From the NCBI RefSeq assembly GCF_008831285.2, contig NC_045141.1, forward strand, positions 16,726,106 to 16,790,105: a stretch of 64,000 nt of DNA. The letters are read 5' to 3'. The DNA comes from Nymphaea colorata. Its lineage: Eukaryota; Streptophyta; Magnoliopsida; Nymphaeales; Nymphaeaceae. The translations under genes were made by a program, and so were the position numbers. Shown here piece by piece: positions 1 through 12,620 of this stretch (position 1 is the first letter of the stretch; every line of letters begins with the position of its first letter). The notes under the pieces are model-generated. The model saw only the letters and a list, made by a program, of their open reading frames with translations. It was not told the origin of the DNA and did no database searches.

Positions 1-229
1 TATCAACAGGAGATATCATATTTAACATTATTTATGACGTTTGATTATCTACATGGAAACATGTTCTCCAGCAAATAAATAAATAAGCATGTCAAAAGGG
101 TCACTTACCTATGTGTCAATTGTAAAATAAAGCAAAAGCTGCCTTCGGCTATCATTTTTTGCAACATAATCAATAATAGTAAATGCATCTGCCTGTATTT
201 TTTATGGAAAGCCAAAAAGAGCCACATAC

Positions 230-3200
230 TTGCAATTCTGGTGCTCTGTGAGGTTGCCCATACCACTCCTCATATTCATCAATGTTACGGAGCCGAAAAT
301 CCTGCAGTTTTCATCCTATTATCTTAGCCCTAAATTAAAGGCTGATGAACAATAAGCAGCAGAAATCTCAGATGACCTCAAAAGGAGCTGAAAGCAATGC
401 ATACCGCAGAAAGATCAACAATTTTTATCCCCCTTGGAAGACCTTTAATGATTTCCTGTAGTAAGAAACAGTACAGCCATTTGATTGCATCAACTGATAA
501 CCACAACATAATAGACAAAAGAATGCATTCAAATTTCAGAAAGGAAGATGCGTTCCCAGGCAAGAAAAAGATAAAGGACCTGAGTTGTTCCATGTGGCAA
601 ACAGCAAAACACAGCATCAACTTCAGAGAAGTTGGCATCTTTGACGGCAATCATCTTTGGCAACTCCTGCAATTTTAATCAATAATCAATAAGTCCCTAA
701 AAGTCATTATCTTAAGCAAATGTCAATTTCTCAAATAATACATCTATGTAACCAATCATAAGTCCCAGAAATAAAAAAATAGATCTCATAGTTTCACAGT
801 GCAGTCATAAACACTGGATTGACCATATCTTCATTACAAAATATTAGTCATGTAAGTTTGAGACTAATTTTGAGGGAGAAACTTCTGGAGATTAAAATTA
901 TAAAAGATAGACAAAATAGCAAAATCAAGACAGGATTAAAAATATCAAAGAAAACAAAAAAAACTATGAAAAATTCATAAAGAATAAATAAGAGTAACTG
1001 GACATACATTATATAATCATGAAGTTGTATAATGTAGGATAAAAGATAAAGATTGTCATGCATAAAATGCATCATGTTTCCCTTCATGTATAGCCATCCG
1101 AAGCCTGGAAATGCATCATAATGATGTATCATTGGCGACTTGCTACCATGTACAACATAAATAAAGCTTGTGAAGTCCATATGCTTTCATAGAAGAACCT
1201 GCTGAACATGGAATGACTTCGTGAACTCAAGGGCATTTTTGGCACAGGATGTTTCGGCCAAAGTGTCAAAAGAACATCCAACTGGTGTAGCACAAAAGCA
1301 GGTGATAATTTAATCACATAAGTTACGATCATATAATACCATGTTTACATATAATAAGTGAACACATCAACCCTTATCAATGTCACCTTTTCAAATGAGA
1401 AAAGCACACGAATTCACTCGCATCAAGCATCAGCGCTTCAAGCCAATAACAAGTGCTATTGGAGGAAGACAACTCAGTCATTGATTACCTAACTAGATCA
1501 ATTGTTCTATTTCTTTTTCTTAAGAAAAGAAAAAAATACTAATTTCAGATCATTTCACTGTCCAAGCTCACATTATGATGTGGTGAAATCTCTAGATACA
1601 TCACAAATGCAGAGAAGAAAGCTAGGAACACCCCCCCCCCCAAACCACCCGGGAACCACCAAACAAAAGAAAAACTGTTCACCAAATTTTATTGACATAA
1701 ACATAGACAAAAGTGATCACATGATTTGGAGCTGTTAACTTCAGAACTGAACCCAGCTCTGAATTTCAATAATACATCAAATACACATCCACAACAAAAT
1801 GGAGAAGCTGCATGACGACTTGCCCTTACTTGTGTAATCAAGTGAGGAAACACAGATCCAAGAGATTGTCCAGCTTTTCTGTCAGCAGTCATAAGTGTGA
1901 TTTTAAAGTTTGGATGGTTTGCTAAAAGCCTCACGATCTGCTCCAAAAAAAAAACAGCCAAATAGAAGTGAATATTGAGAAACAACAACGTGTTGACTAG
2001 GAATGTACTGGAATTCATGGTATGCCATGGACAGAATCCAAATCAGTGACTGGGATCAAAGATCTACAGAAAGTGGTAATAAAAGCAAATTTCAGACAGT
2101 AAAAAGCGACAAAGCATTTTATTTAATGAAGAACCTTTTTGGTTTCATAACATTGTCATTCTGTGGAAGATGAATCTGTTGAATCTTTCAACCATGAAAA
2201 GAGCAGATATGAGTATAGAAAGAACTGATCCTATATATGTTCTCTCTTGATTAAACACATCTATCAATTTCAACGGCTAAATTCACTCCACATTGCCTAG
2301 CACGACCTTTTATACCCAAGTTAACTAAGGTGGAGCCTCGTGTAGCTATTTGTTGGAATTCAATAGTACCAATTAGGAACAATTTTTACTCAGGCCTACA
2401 ATAGAGTTTGAACCTAACACAAAAGATGTTGACCATAGAGGATCCAAGACGATTTTACATCCTTCATCAATTAATCACGTACTCCATATGCATAACACAT
2501 GCACATCAGTATGCACCCTCTCACCCTTGCGTTTACCACAGCAACACAGACACATCTACATGCCCGTCTACATACACGAATATACACAATTACGCACATA
2601 TAAGTACCCGTGGTATAGCCCTGGTTCCAATGTAGATAATCAGCAGTCTTCGAGAACAACCACTGGAAAGTATGCCACATCAGCATATTAAACCCCTGTT
2701 TTAGAGCAGCCGACCACCAAAAGTGAGAGCAACCAATGAAAACATTGGTTGCTACCAACTAATCAACGAAAATTACATTAAATGTTTATTTAGAATTGCA
2801 TATGGTGAATCCAATCTAGGCTACTAAATTACTAATTTGCTGCTTTTAAAGGCAACCTTTTGTATCCGGCGATCACATACAAATTTACTTTCTGAGAGAA
2901 GCATGTAACGACGAGAGGAAATTCATCTAGCAGTTGCAATTCATAGGAATGGTTACCGCAGAAACCAATCGAACGCGTAAAAAGGAACTTGAAAACTCTA
3001 CCTCGGAACCTGTATATCCACTTGCACCGAGCACGCCCACCCTAACAGTCTCTGAAGATTTCTTACTTTCTTGGCCAGTCGAGGGGAAGGTCTGCGAAGG
3101 TGAAACTACTGAGGCCCTCACAAGGAGCATGCTTGAATTCCGCTTCCCAAATTTTGGAAGTAGAGAAGCTTTTCGTCCATTCTGCTATATAGAACAAAGA

Positions 3201-3350
3201 TTTAAGATTGAAGTAGAACGTCACATAATAATCAACAAGGAAAGTAATCACAAGAAAAAATGCAGGACCCTGCGACCAGCATTTCCAATGACCGACCTTC
3301 CATGTGCATCCATAATCCACATGGACTGATCCAAATGTCACGGAGCTCAT
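230..3350 (-). CDS. ArgC: N-acetyl-gamma-glutamyl-phosphate reductase, plastid (5' six exons; gene runs off the left edge)
   Basis: This enzyme reduces N-acetylglutamyl phosphate to the semialdehyde with NADPH, in plastid arginine synthesis. Six exons with GT-AG borders and matching phases can be read: 3297-3350, 3002-3181, 1830-1937, 580-666, 405-455 and 230-301. All boundaries are phase 0, and together they give 184 residues. Residues 1 to about 60 look like a transit peptide (MSSVTFGSVHVDYGCTWK, then rich in S, R and K). The NADP-binding loop VGVLGASGYTGSE follows, then IVRLLANHPNF, LMTADRKAGQS, VDAVFCCLPHGTTQ, KIVDLSA and DFRLRNIDEYEEWYGQPHR, in the order known from plant ArgC. The catalytic Cys motif (NPGCYPT in the family) should lie in the next exon, left of position 1. 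The third intron is long (667-1829), and the second (1938-3001) holds an AC-rich stretch near 2480-2620. The start at 3350 fits the start of the Arabidopsis protein. The gene identity is secure; exon 1 is somewhat less so. Confidence 0.93.
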
Positions 3351-3960
3351 TTCTGCGATTTGCGAGCAGCCCACCTGTGTTTGATGCAGGAAACTCAACT
3401 AAATAAGGACGTCATTTACAACTCTTTCCACCACAGAAATTGATTCACACCGAAGCATAGTTTATCATGGTCACTCAAATTTTCCAGACGATCTCAACCT
3501 TCCGCCACGATTGCAAACCAGCATAGCCAAAAAACCAAACAACTAAAACACGTTTCAGAATCTCAGAATTATACAATTTTCCTATGAATATTAAAGTTCA
3601 TTAACAAAACGAGATTCCTCTCCATTTTCCCCAAGAACACCCAAACCGAACGACAGGCCGATTAATCATTGAATCGAAAGGTGCGAAAAAAAATAACTAC
3701 CTTGCGAATTAGATTCCGCGGTCAGATACGCGCTCCCCTGTCAATCCGGCCAAAATCGGAGCAATTATTCAGAAATCCGAAGTAACAACTGGGACGGAAC
3801 ACAATCCAACGATCGACTTTGAGCTTTTTGATAGGATTAGGGTTAGCGCTTCTACTCGGTTCCACTGTAATGAAGTCTACCAAGTGGAAGACAATATTTC
3901 TTTGTTCTTTTCTGTCGTGGGTTTTTCCCTTTCCCCCGCAACGCAATCTCTTCCCGCTAA
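3351..3960 (-). promoter_or_regulatory. Presumed 5' leader and promoter of ArgC
   Basis: This is the DNA upstream of the ArgC start codon. I see no clear TATA box. The stretch 3780-3900 (GGGACGGAACACAATCC, then a TTTTGATAGGATTAGGGTTAG-like segment) matters because related sequence recurs downstream of U2 copy 1 (about 8850-8955) and in trace form after U2 copy 3. It was therefore duplicated with the snRNA cluster. The promoter role is inferred from position only. Confidence 0.4.
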
Positions 3961-5829
3961 AAAAAAATGAAGCCGTTTACGAGCCGCCGAGTAAGAGGTG
4001 TGAAAACGTAACTTTCCTTGATTTTGACCGTAGCGAGACCGATACTCGGGCACCGGTCGAGTTTGAGCCTGGCCAAATCCAAACCCCAATCGAGTAAACT
4101 CTACAAAAAATTTACGGAGTTTTTCGCTTTGTGTTATTATGCTATAAACGAAAAAATTAAATATTTTACAAAAATTACTCAATTTTTAATTGTTAATTTA
4201 ACGTTTAAATTATATATGTGGTTTTCATGCCACCGAAATTGGTATGATTTTTATAAAAATTTTCCAGAAAATAAACTGATTGACATCCTCATTTTAGTCA
4301 ACGCTCCTTCAACTAATGTAATATCGCAAAAGTATAGACTTGTATGCAAAATTATGAATAATGTTACAAAATTTATAAAAGAACTTGCTAAGTGATTGAT
4401 CATCTTGAGGTTAAAAATTTGTCGAACCATGAGCTCCATTTAAGAGTGGACCAAGTTGTTATAATACGTTCCACCTACACAGATTTTTTGTAATTTTAAA
4501 CGAAATGTATGCTCTCTGATCAACCTTGTAAACAATATCTTTTACATACATCATCGTCAAAGATCGTTTAAGGACAACAAAGTAGTGAGATTAAAAGGTT
4601 CCGAATAAGTCAAGCTATTTGTGTTTGAAGTTGCCTGAGGGCTACATAGATCTCGAGCAAACTCATAAAAGGGAGCTCCACGAAGCAAACATGAAGCATA
4701 TGTACTTCCCAACTCAACTCACATAAGTTTGTTAATAACGATCAATTTATTTTGCATAATAACCCGTGGGAATGTTACTTTGCCTATAAACTGAGAGTAC
4801 AATTCAAGCCATGTTTCTATAGAGGATGTTGAGTCTATCTCCATAAGTTTCGAAACTTGAATCGTGTACTATATATATTTACATCCGAACAATATGTTTC
4901 AAGTGTGAATAAGCCCAGTTAGGTGCAAGACATTAACAGTAGAGAAATCCTCAGTTCTTTTTGCTAATTAGGTGGCGACGTCAGTTTAGGTTATAACAAG
5001 TTAAAAAGTTTTAATAGTGTACTGTTTTTTTTAAAGCCTCTAAACTAAACAAATCATTTGCTCCAAAGCCCTTCAAGTGGGGACACGATTATCAATCTAT
5101 TCATTGTCGTTTATCCACATAATAGAAAATTTCCACACCAATATCCTTCAAAATATAAAGGTTGGTGGATTGTGATTTGGAATTCCATGAAGTTCACTCC
5201 TTTTGGCTTTCACAATTTGTTTTTGAATAGTATTTTTTAGAGTTGGCGTTTGTTGGTATGGCTAAGATTGGTCAAAGGATTCATGCAGGAGGCGCTTCCT
5301 CTTAGGCCTTTGATCAATCAGAGTCTGCAGCAGCCTCTGTATAAAGCATGTATTGGGACCCAAAAGAGATTAGGTGGGAAGTTGCAGTCAACACCAACCA
5401 AACTTGATGCATATAAATACAATAAGCTATACCAACTAGCGTCAAATTCTTACATAACCAAGCCTCAAATCAGAGTCTACGAGTAAACAGTACAAGACTA
5501 TCAACAAGCTTGAAAGATTGACCGGCTGAGAGAGGGAGAAAGATGCATTTGTGTCGGCTCCGATTTTATTTGGTGTCAGACCCTGGTCAATGTTTTGCAT
5601 CAGATCCCGCTTTCATCTGGGCCAGAATCCAACCGGGGGTAGCTTTTGCATGTAAAAGCATGCTACTATTTTTCTCAGGAACGTGTGCTACAGCGTATTT
5701 CAGATCTAGAAAAAAATTTGTTCAATCCGAATACAGATCTCAATTGCTTGTCAGTTTTCTACATTTGGATTTAGATGTTTTAAATCAATTTCATTTTCTT
5801 TATAGGTTTAAATGGCCCATGAACGACGG
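3961..5829. other. Intergenic DNA between ArgC and the snRNA cluster
   Basis: The stretch is AT-rich, without splice-consistent coding blocks or RNA genes that I recognise. Several ORFs of 60-125 codons occur, but none shows a known motif or coding texture. No simple repeat or terminal inverted repeat stands out. Confidence 0.5.
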
Positions 5830-6203
5830 GAATTTGCAAGCTGGAGAACAAGATTTGGGCATGGAGTAAAAGAATTTTCAGACAAAATAAAGCACAGGAA
5901 CTGAGCAGCTTGCATTGTGATTTTTCAAGTTAACTGGCATCCGTATCTTTAGTTGAGTCGGTTGTAATTTGGACTTAGACATGAATTTGAATAGAGAAAT
6001 AGTAGAACTGGATCCAAATCCATGTCCATAGTTCCAACTTCAACAATCAAATCTGATGAGGACACCCGTTTTAACGGTTGGATTTGTGAATGCTGCGTGG
6101 ATCAAGTTTTCCTATCGGAAATTGGAAGCCATGCCCGGAAAGAGGGCGTACCCTCCAGTGGTTCAACAGGCAAAAATCCCAAAGGCAACCGCGGAAGAAT
6201 TTA

Positions 6204-6256
6204 GTCCTGTATCGACGAGGAGGTGATATCGACACCCCCAATCGCTTCCTATATTA
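6204..6256 (+). promoter_or_regulatory. U5-1 promoter: USE plus TATA box
   Basis: The USE reads GTCCTGTATCG at 6204-6214 (usual plant form RTCCCACATCG). The TATA-like TATATTA begins at 6250, 35 bp after the USE and 33 bp before the presumed RNA start. This wide spacing is the Pol II arrangement of plant snRNA genes; U6-type Pol III genes have about one helical turn less. Confidence 0.88.
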
Positions 6257-6281
6257 TGAGCGAGGACCAAAAGTGTAACTC

Positions 6282-6412
6282 ACGCAGCCGCGTGGTGAGC
6301 ACAGAGCGAACTATTCTTTCGCCTTTTACTAAAGAATACCGTGTGCTCTCCACTAAAAGCGGCATACGCCTATTTTTGGAGGGTTTCTTCCCTTTGTGGG
6401 GAAAAGCCCTAA
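6282..6412 (+). ncRNA. U5: U5 spliceosomal snRNA, copy 1
   Basis: U5 snRNA holds the exon ends in register during both splicing steps, as the core of the U5 snRNP with PRP8. The invariant loop 1, CGCCUUUUACU, lies inside a hairpin whose arms are ACUAUUCUUU and AAAGAAUACC, closed further out by GUGGUGAGCAC with GUGUGCUCUCCAC. A single-stranded Sm site (AUUUUUGG) follows, then a 3' hairpin (AGGGUUUCUUCCC with GGGGAAAAGCCCU). The 5' end is set by the 33-bp TATA distance and by conservation of ACGCAGCCGCGUG in all four copies. The exact 3' end is approximate. Downstream, ACATTGTTCAATTTAAA is shared with copies 2 and 4 and may be the 3'-end signal. Confidence 0.96.
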
Positions 6413-7816
6413 CATTGTTCAATTTAAATTTCTTATACTTGGCCAAGCGCCTTCTTGGCCTCCAATTTTTATGCTTGCTTTTCTTGTTCGTAAGTTAACC
6501 ATATCAGGTGGGATCGGGCGAAGGAATAAAACTTTAAATACTAGATCCAGATCTGGATGATATTTTGAGGCAGATTTGAGTCCTATATCTGAATGTACGT
6601 ATCGGTGGATTCTCAACAAAGAGTGAGAAATCTGCAATTTATGCAAATAAAATTCTTTAATTTATCAGATTTGTCCCTCTAGGTGTGTTCTTTGGCGTTA
6701 TTTGCAATGTATTAATCACTATGTTCTTGGGCAGAGATAAAATCTTCAAATAAAATATGGTATTTTTGAAAGTAAAATTATATGCCACCTGTTATTTTTA
6801 TTATTATATTTTCATATTTACAAACTAGATGGTGTCAGATAGGGCTGACGACATATGGTATATATGGGTTTTACCTGTAAAACTTGTATAATTATAAACT
6901 AAAAGAAAGTATATGAAAAACGCCAAAGTATATAAAGTAGACATTACGGGCTTCGGGCAAGTTTGGAATCTAAATGATCTCACATGAGAATATACTTATA
7001 GACTACCACCCAGTTTGAGTCCAACATAAAACTATAGCGGATCACGTGTATGTTCATGGCTACATTTTGGTATGGCTGGTCCAAATCCAGACACAAGATT
7101 ATTAAGCCTAACGTGGGATCAAAATCTAGATCTTATGAGAGCTAAGTTGAGCCCTGACCTCAGTATCTATGTGACCTTAGATTTTTATATGCAAGTGAGT
7201 ATAAGACTGTGCGTTTTAAAGAACAAAGAGATAGAAGTTTATATAATACAGATGCAACTGCTTAAAGGTTTTGTTCCAAGTCCATCTCTTTCCTTCTTTT
7301 GACGGAAAAAGAGGATTTGGTCTTGAAAATCTCATAAAAGGTGGGGTTGTATGTAGTCTTGATCTGGGTTTTCAATGGCTGTCAGTTCTAATGCGTACTG
7401 AATTTGAGTCCATTCCTGACCTGGATCCAATCCATTTGCAACTCTATTGAAGTCCTATGGACCAAAATTTCTTATTTACCCGCATTTAACTTTTATTTAT
7501 GCAAAGGAAATGAAATACCAAAATTTCTACAAATATCGTTAGGAAGCATTCAAATGATTGTGGATCTTTGACAAGATTCATGGACATGGGTACTACGGTA
7601 TGGGCCTCATGCTATGGTTTATAGTCATATCTCAGACCCGAAACGTTCAAAATGATTCCTAAGTTGAACTTTTTGGCCATCCCTGGCCCAAATGGGTTGG
7701 GTCCGGTCAGCGAGTTGCCTCCTTTTTGTTGATGTGCTTAGAAAGCCAATTCTGTATCGACTTGAATGCATCAGCTGTCCTTAAATTAGGCGCACGTTAC
7801 TGAACCTTTGTATTAA

Positions 7817-7869
7817 GTCCTGTATCGATGGAAGGAAGATAGTGATGGTTGGTGAGAGGCCTATAAAAG
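7817..7869 (+). promoter_or_regulatory. U2-1 promoter: USE plus TATA box
   Basis: The USE GTCCTGTATCG lies at 7817-7827 and TATAAAAG starts at 7862, 33 bp before the RNA start. The gap between the elements is 34 bp, again Pol II spacing. The flanking word AAGTCCTGTATCGATGGAAG is the same as in U2-2. Confidence 0.9.
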
Positions 7870-7894
7870 AGAGCCAACTGCATCTGTTAAAATC

Positions 7895-8090
7895 ATACCT
7901 TTCTCGGCCTTTTGGCTAAGATCAAGTGTAGTATCTGTTCTTATCAGTTTAATATCTGATACGTGGTCCATGTGACCACACGATATTAAATTAATTTCTT
8001 GTGGGGGAAGTTGGCCACCACCAGTAGCTTGCTACTGGGGCTACTTCGAGCGTCGCCCATGCGTTGCACTACTGCAAGGGCCTGGCGCAC
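7895..8090 (+). ncRNA. U2: U2 spliceosomal snRNA, copy 1
   Basis: U2 snRNA pairs with the intron branch point and with U6 in the spliceosome. The copy is 196 nt, the usual plant length, and starts AUACCUUUCUCGGCCUUUUG. It contains the branch-point pairing sequence GUAGUA and the conserved UCUGUUCUUAUCAGUUUAAUAUCUG region. It also has stem II (ACGUGGUCC/UGACCACACG), an Sm-like site AAUUUCUUGUGG, stem III with the loop AGCUUGC, and stem IV around GCCCAUGCGUUGCAC. No inactivating change is visible. The Sm site carries one C within its U run, seen also in copies 3 and 4. Confidence 0.98.
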
Positions 8091-8139
8091 CCCTACCAAT
8101 TCTTCAATCAAATTTTCATTATCATTAATCTACAATCTA

Positions 8140-8955
8140 CTGCAAACGGTCTCTGAAGATGTTTTACCTTCTTGGCCAGTCGAGGAGTTTGACGGCGAAA
8201 GGGAAACTACTGTGGCCTCCAAAGGGCAGAGCTTGAATTCCGCTTCCCGAATGTTCCTGAAGAGAACGTTTCCGTCCATTTTGCTATTAAACAGAAGAAA
8301 GATTTGAGCATTGAAGTGAAATGTAACAAAATCAAATGAGGAAAGGAATCGCAAGTGCAGGACTCTGAGACAGGCATTTCCAAAGATCAACCTCCCACAC
8401 ATTCATCCAAACGTCACAGAGCTCATACTCTGCAATTTGCGACAGCAGACCTACGTCTGATTGAGGAAAACGCAAACAGACAAGGACAGTTTCTCCAAGT
8501 CTTTCCAACACAGAAATAGATGCAGAATGAAACATAGCTTTTTTTTTTTGGTACATAGAATGAAACATAGCTTTTCGCACTCGAATTTTCCGATCGTCCA
8601 AACCTTCCGCCACGATTGCAAGCTGAAACAGGTAAAGAACCTTTCGAAAGCTCAGAATTGTATTATTTTACCGTGAATTTTAATAAGACGAGGGTTGTTC
8701 CTGTGAGAAACGATTCCTGCACAGACTATAGATAAACGGATACTCTCAAATTAACTGATAGGTAGCTTAGTCACTGCATCGAAAGATAAGAAAATAACTA
8801 TCTTCGCCAATTGGATTACGATTTCAGAGACGCACTTCCCTCCCGAATCGCGCAAAATGAACTTGAGTGTTTTCAGCCTTTTGATAAGGTTAGGGTCGGC
8901 GCATCTAGTCGGTTACACGATAATCAAGTTTAGTGAGTGGCAGACGAGATATAAT
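8140..8955 (-). pseudogene. ArgC 5'-end fragment, copy 1 (broken duplicate)
   Basis: The stretch matches the native ArgC 5' end (about 3045-3880) in the same orientation: part of exon 2 (SSTGQEGKTSSETV against PSTGQESKKSSETV), intron 1, exon 1 and the promoter. Introns are kept, so it is a DNA duplicate, not a retrocopy. Exon 1 starts at 8426 with MSSVTFG and then hits TGA. Exon 2 has lost its reading frame upstream of the matching segment. The match stops just after the SSETV codons, about 50 bp beyond the U2-1 3' end, and all later ArgC exons are missing. It cannot make enzyme. Confidence 0.85.
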
Positions 8956-10354
8956 AACTTTATCCGGGTGCACGAAATGTTTCTCTTACTTTTCTCATCG
9001 AGTAAAGTGAGTAGGAGTATGGACAGCGGTAGCTGGTCAACCATACTACCAGTAGGGGTGAACAATGAGTCGAGCTATGACTCAAGTGAGTTCGAGCTGC
9101 ATCTTATGTTGAACGAGTCAAGCCCGAGTTCACGAGCCGACTCGTTCAACCAATTGAGTCGAGTTCAAGTTTAGTCTTATGAACTCGTTAAAGTTCGACT
9201 CGGCTCGTGATTAAAATACCGGTTCAAAATCGTCTCTAGCGAGAAGCGGGAAATGAAAAGTTTAAACTTTTAGTTTTAGGTTTTGTTTTCGTTCTCCCTC
9301 TCTCCACCTCTCTGTCTCTCATCTGTCGTCGTCTCGAAACTTCTCCCTCCTTCTCTTCTCCGGCAGGCGGCAGCTCTTTTCGTCTTCTCGCTGGTGACCT
9401 TGGTAAAACACTGGCAATTGCGGCAGGTCTGTCCATTTTCTCCTTGTTAGATTTTGTCATTTTAATATGAGTCATTCGCAATTGTGGGGCTTATAGTTTG
9501 TTTGAGCTGATGTTGTTGCTTCTAACTGTGGTTATTTGTGCTTTCGTTTATCTTCCTTATATTTAACTGTATTTTTCACATTGATTTTGTCATTTTTCTA
9601 ATTAATTTCAACATTTAGGTGGTACTCGACTTTTCTTGGTTTTTTTGGTTCTTTCTTTGTGTAGTTGTGTATTTATAGTTGTGAATATCTGGTGTCATTC
9701 AATCGAGTATTCCCTGGAGTTTACTTTCTAAACATTTTGTAGGTTCAGACAACGTCGTTTGTTTGATATATAGCTTTGTGGTTAACAGGAAATTGATGCC
9801 TCATGAAGGTCCAGTGCCTCTGTTTGGCAACAGTTATTTGTCAGTTATGTAGCCTTCCAATTGAATGAGCTGTTCCTGTTTGCATGATTGTCTGTAATAA
9901 GGTCAATTCTAAATGAAATTTGGGAACAAATTTTTGTTCTGGGAATTGAGATTGATTCTATTTGAACATGCTATTCATGCTAGCCGATGATTACTTATGA
10001 TCTTATTATGGGAACATACAGTTTTGCTGACGTTTGTTTTGTAATGAAACTGACTTTTTTGAATAAGCTATCAGCCTATCCCACTTAACGTTCTGTTCCA
10101 CGGTGATCCTTAGCAGATTTTTGGTTTTTTTAAGCATAAATAACAATTCATGCAATTTAGTTTCCTGGATGCAGTTAGTGCTATTGATAAGGAGAACTAT
10201 GTCCCCACAAGCATCGAGGTGATATTCTTTTGATATGCAGTTCTCTGGGAGCTGTTGCATCTAACACTTCTAGCTATTTTGGCTTCAATTAGAATATAGT
10301 TCTCTAAGTGTGATCTTTAACAGTGCTCATGTTGTGTTTAAAATGTATTTTCAG

Positions 10355-10952
<598 letters not shown>

Positions 10953-12170
10953 GTAGACAGGTTACTTTTGCAAGTTTTTTAGTCTCAATTTAAATTCTGA
11001 ACTAGCAAAGTTATTCTGTGTAGGTCTCAATTTATGTTTTTGTGCATCATTGGTTTGTTTTAATTTCTTTTGTTAACCATTTCAGGTTGCATCTTATGAA
11101 TGTACCACACTAACTTGCATTCTGGGTGTGATTATTTTGTTAAGAAAGCTTGCTAACAGCTTAATCTTTCTCATATGACTGTAAGTCTTTTATCTAAGTG
11201 TAAATATTCATCATTAGTTATTGTGGACTTGTTAAATGCTTGTGATTTCCATTATACTAAGTGTACTTCGTCACAACCACAAAGCCATGCAGATAGTTAT
11301 GGATACACAGATGAATCATGGGATTCATTTTTATCTACTTCCTAAAGCAGTGCATGTGTCTGTGTAGAATCATATTCTCCATGGAACCATGGAATCATAG
11401 TAGGTAATGTTGAAGGGGTATATGATGTCCACTGAGCTTTCATGGTTTATTATGTGGTCATTAATTTGACAAAGACTGAAGTCAAAATATTTGTTTTACT
11501 CAAGATTGAGTATCGAGGGGTCAGTATAATACATGAGTCTATTCGGGTAGTCCGTACTGACAATGGAGCTTTATGTGGTTCAATTTAGAACACAATAGCA
11601 TGTCAATGTGGCAATAGGATGTCCGGTTGCTTGGGAAACACTACATTTCATTCATACAGAAGTGTTTCGTTGTCAGACAGAAGTGTTTTCACTGTACACT
11701 TTCATGCACGGAATTCTTGTGTGAACGTGTGAACATGGGCACACAGTTTTCTCACATATAGAATAAAATTTACAACACTTGCTTATGCTTTAGTTTTTGG
11801 ACCTCGAGCTTCTCATGTCTCTTCTACAATCAGATAGGTATCTTCTATGTTTTACAAGCTTAAGGGAATATATATATTATATATATATATATGTATATAT
11901 AATTATTAGAAGAATTATCTTTCATGAATTATGATCTATTACTATTACTGCTTCACTTTAAACTGTCATGGGTGAACATGTCTGATAAAAACATCTGCCA
12001 TTGGCAGCGCATACTTTTCAGCTTGCAATCAAATTTAAGCGTTCGTTAGTTACTGTCGTTTTCACCGGAAATTGACTCTATTCGGTTTCACCTGATATCA
12101 ACATGGCCATGTCCTTTTCCTGTCTTGTATGATGACATTTAAACAGTTATCATTGATATGTTGCTTTCAG

Positions 12171-12315
12171 AAACTGGAGCAGGTTGAAAGAGTGGAGATT
12201 TTGGAGACATCCCTATCAAGAACAAAGCGTTCCTCCTGCTGATGTCCGTAGAGATGATGTCTCCCAAGATGTTTCCGATGGCGAATTATGTATCATCTGC
12301 CTCATGGATGCATGA
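12171..12315 (+). pseudogene. SP1/SPL2-like RING E3 ligase exon fragment (captured)
   Basis: A splice acceptor (TTGCTTTCAG) precedes an open block reading NWSRLKEWRFWRHP, then VSDGELCIICLM, then a stop after two unrelated residues. Plant SP1/SPL2-type ligases of plastid and other organelle membranes end with a basic W/R-rich linker followed by DGELCVVCLMRRRR and a C3HC4 RING. Here the similarity stops exactly after the first two RING cysteines, which looks like a capture breakpoint. No functional RING can form. The assignment rests on a short match, so other MUL1-like RING genes are possible donors. Confidence 0.68.
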
Positions 12316-12462
12316 GATTTATTTAGGGAATGAATATATGTAGCAGCATGTTACTAAAGTAAGATATTTAGTTTCTTGTAGTTCAAATCTCAACGAAAGA
12401 AGATGTCTTAGGACAATGTATTGTTGTTGGTTTGCACTGTTCATTAGAATGTACATCATGCC

Positions 12463-12620
12463 TAAACTAAACGTGTTAAACGAGTTAAATTATGCCTAAA
12501 CGAGCTAAACAAGTTAAATTATGCCTAAACCAGCTAAATGAGTTAAATTACGCCTAAACGAGCTAAACGAGTTAAATGAGACATAACCCTAAACAAGTAA
12601 ATGCCTAAACTAAACGAGTC
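12463..12620. repeat. Subterminal minisatellite of the hAT-like element
   Basis: Imperfect tandem copies of a unit of roughly 28-30 bp built on CCTAAACGAGCTAAACGAG and TTAAATTATG run up to the GAGTCGAGC-rich end of the element. Such subterminal arrays often hold transposase-binding sites in hAT elements; that role is inferred here. Confidence 0.7.

Larger units (their letters stand above)
5830..8955 (+). repeat. snRNA cluster repeat unit 1 (U5-1, U2-1, ArgC 5' fragment)
   Basis: This is the first of four related blocks. Its upstream part (5830-6030, around the words GGCATGGAGTAAAAGAATTT and TTGTAATTTGGACTTAGACATG) matches 12765-12970 of unit 2. Its U5-to-U2 spacer (6413-7894) matches 14333-15870 of unit 2 closely. 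The last 600 bp before U2 differ at only a handful of positions by eye, while the middle is more diverged. The unit ends in a copy of the 5' end of ArgC, which joins about 50 bp after the U2 gene. Confidence 0.85.

Noticed and set aside
1190-1290. Block between acceptor- and donor-like sites in the third ArgC intron (reads LDVLLTLWPKHPVPKMPL)
   Set aside because: ArgC protein continues directly from ...PHLITQ (1830) to ELPKMIAVKDANF (666) as in other plants; nothing is missing between them.
11500-11580. Integrase-like words (VRTDNGA) inside the hAT-like element
   Set aside because: The match is only about seven residues long; too short to call a copia fragment.
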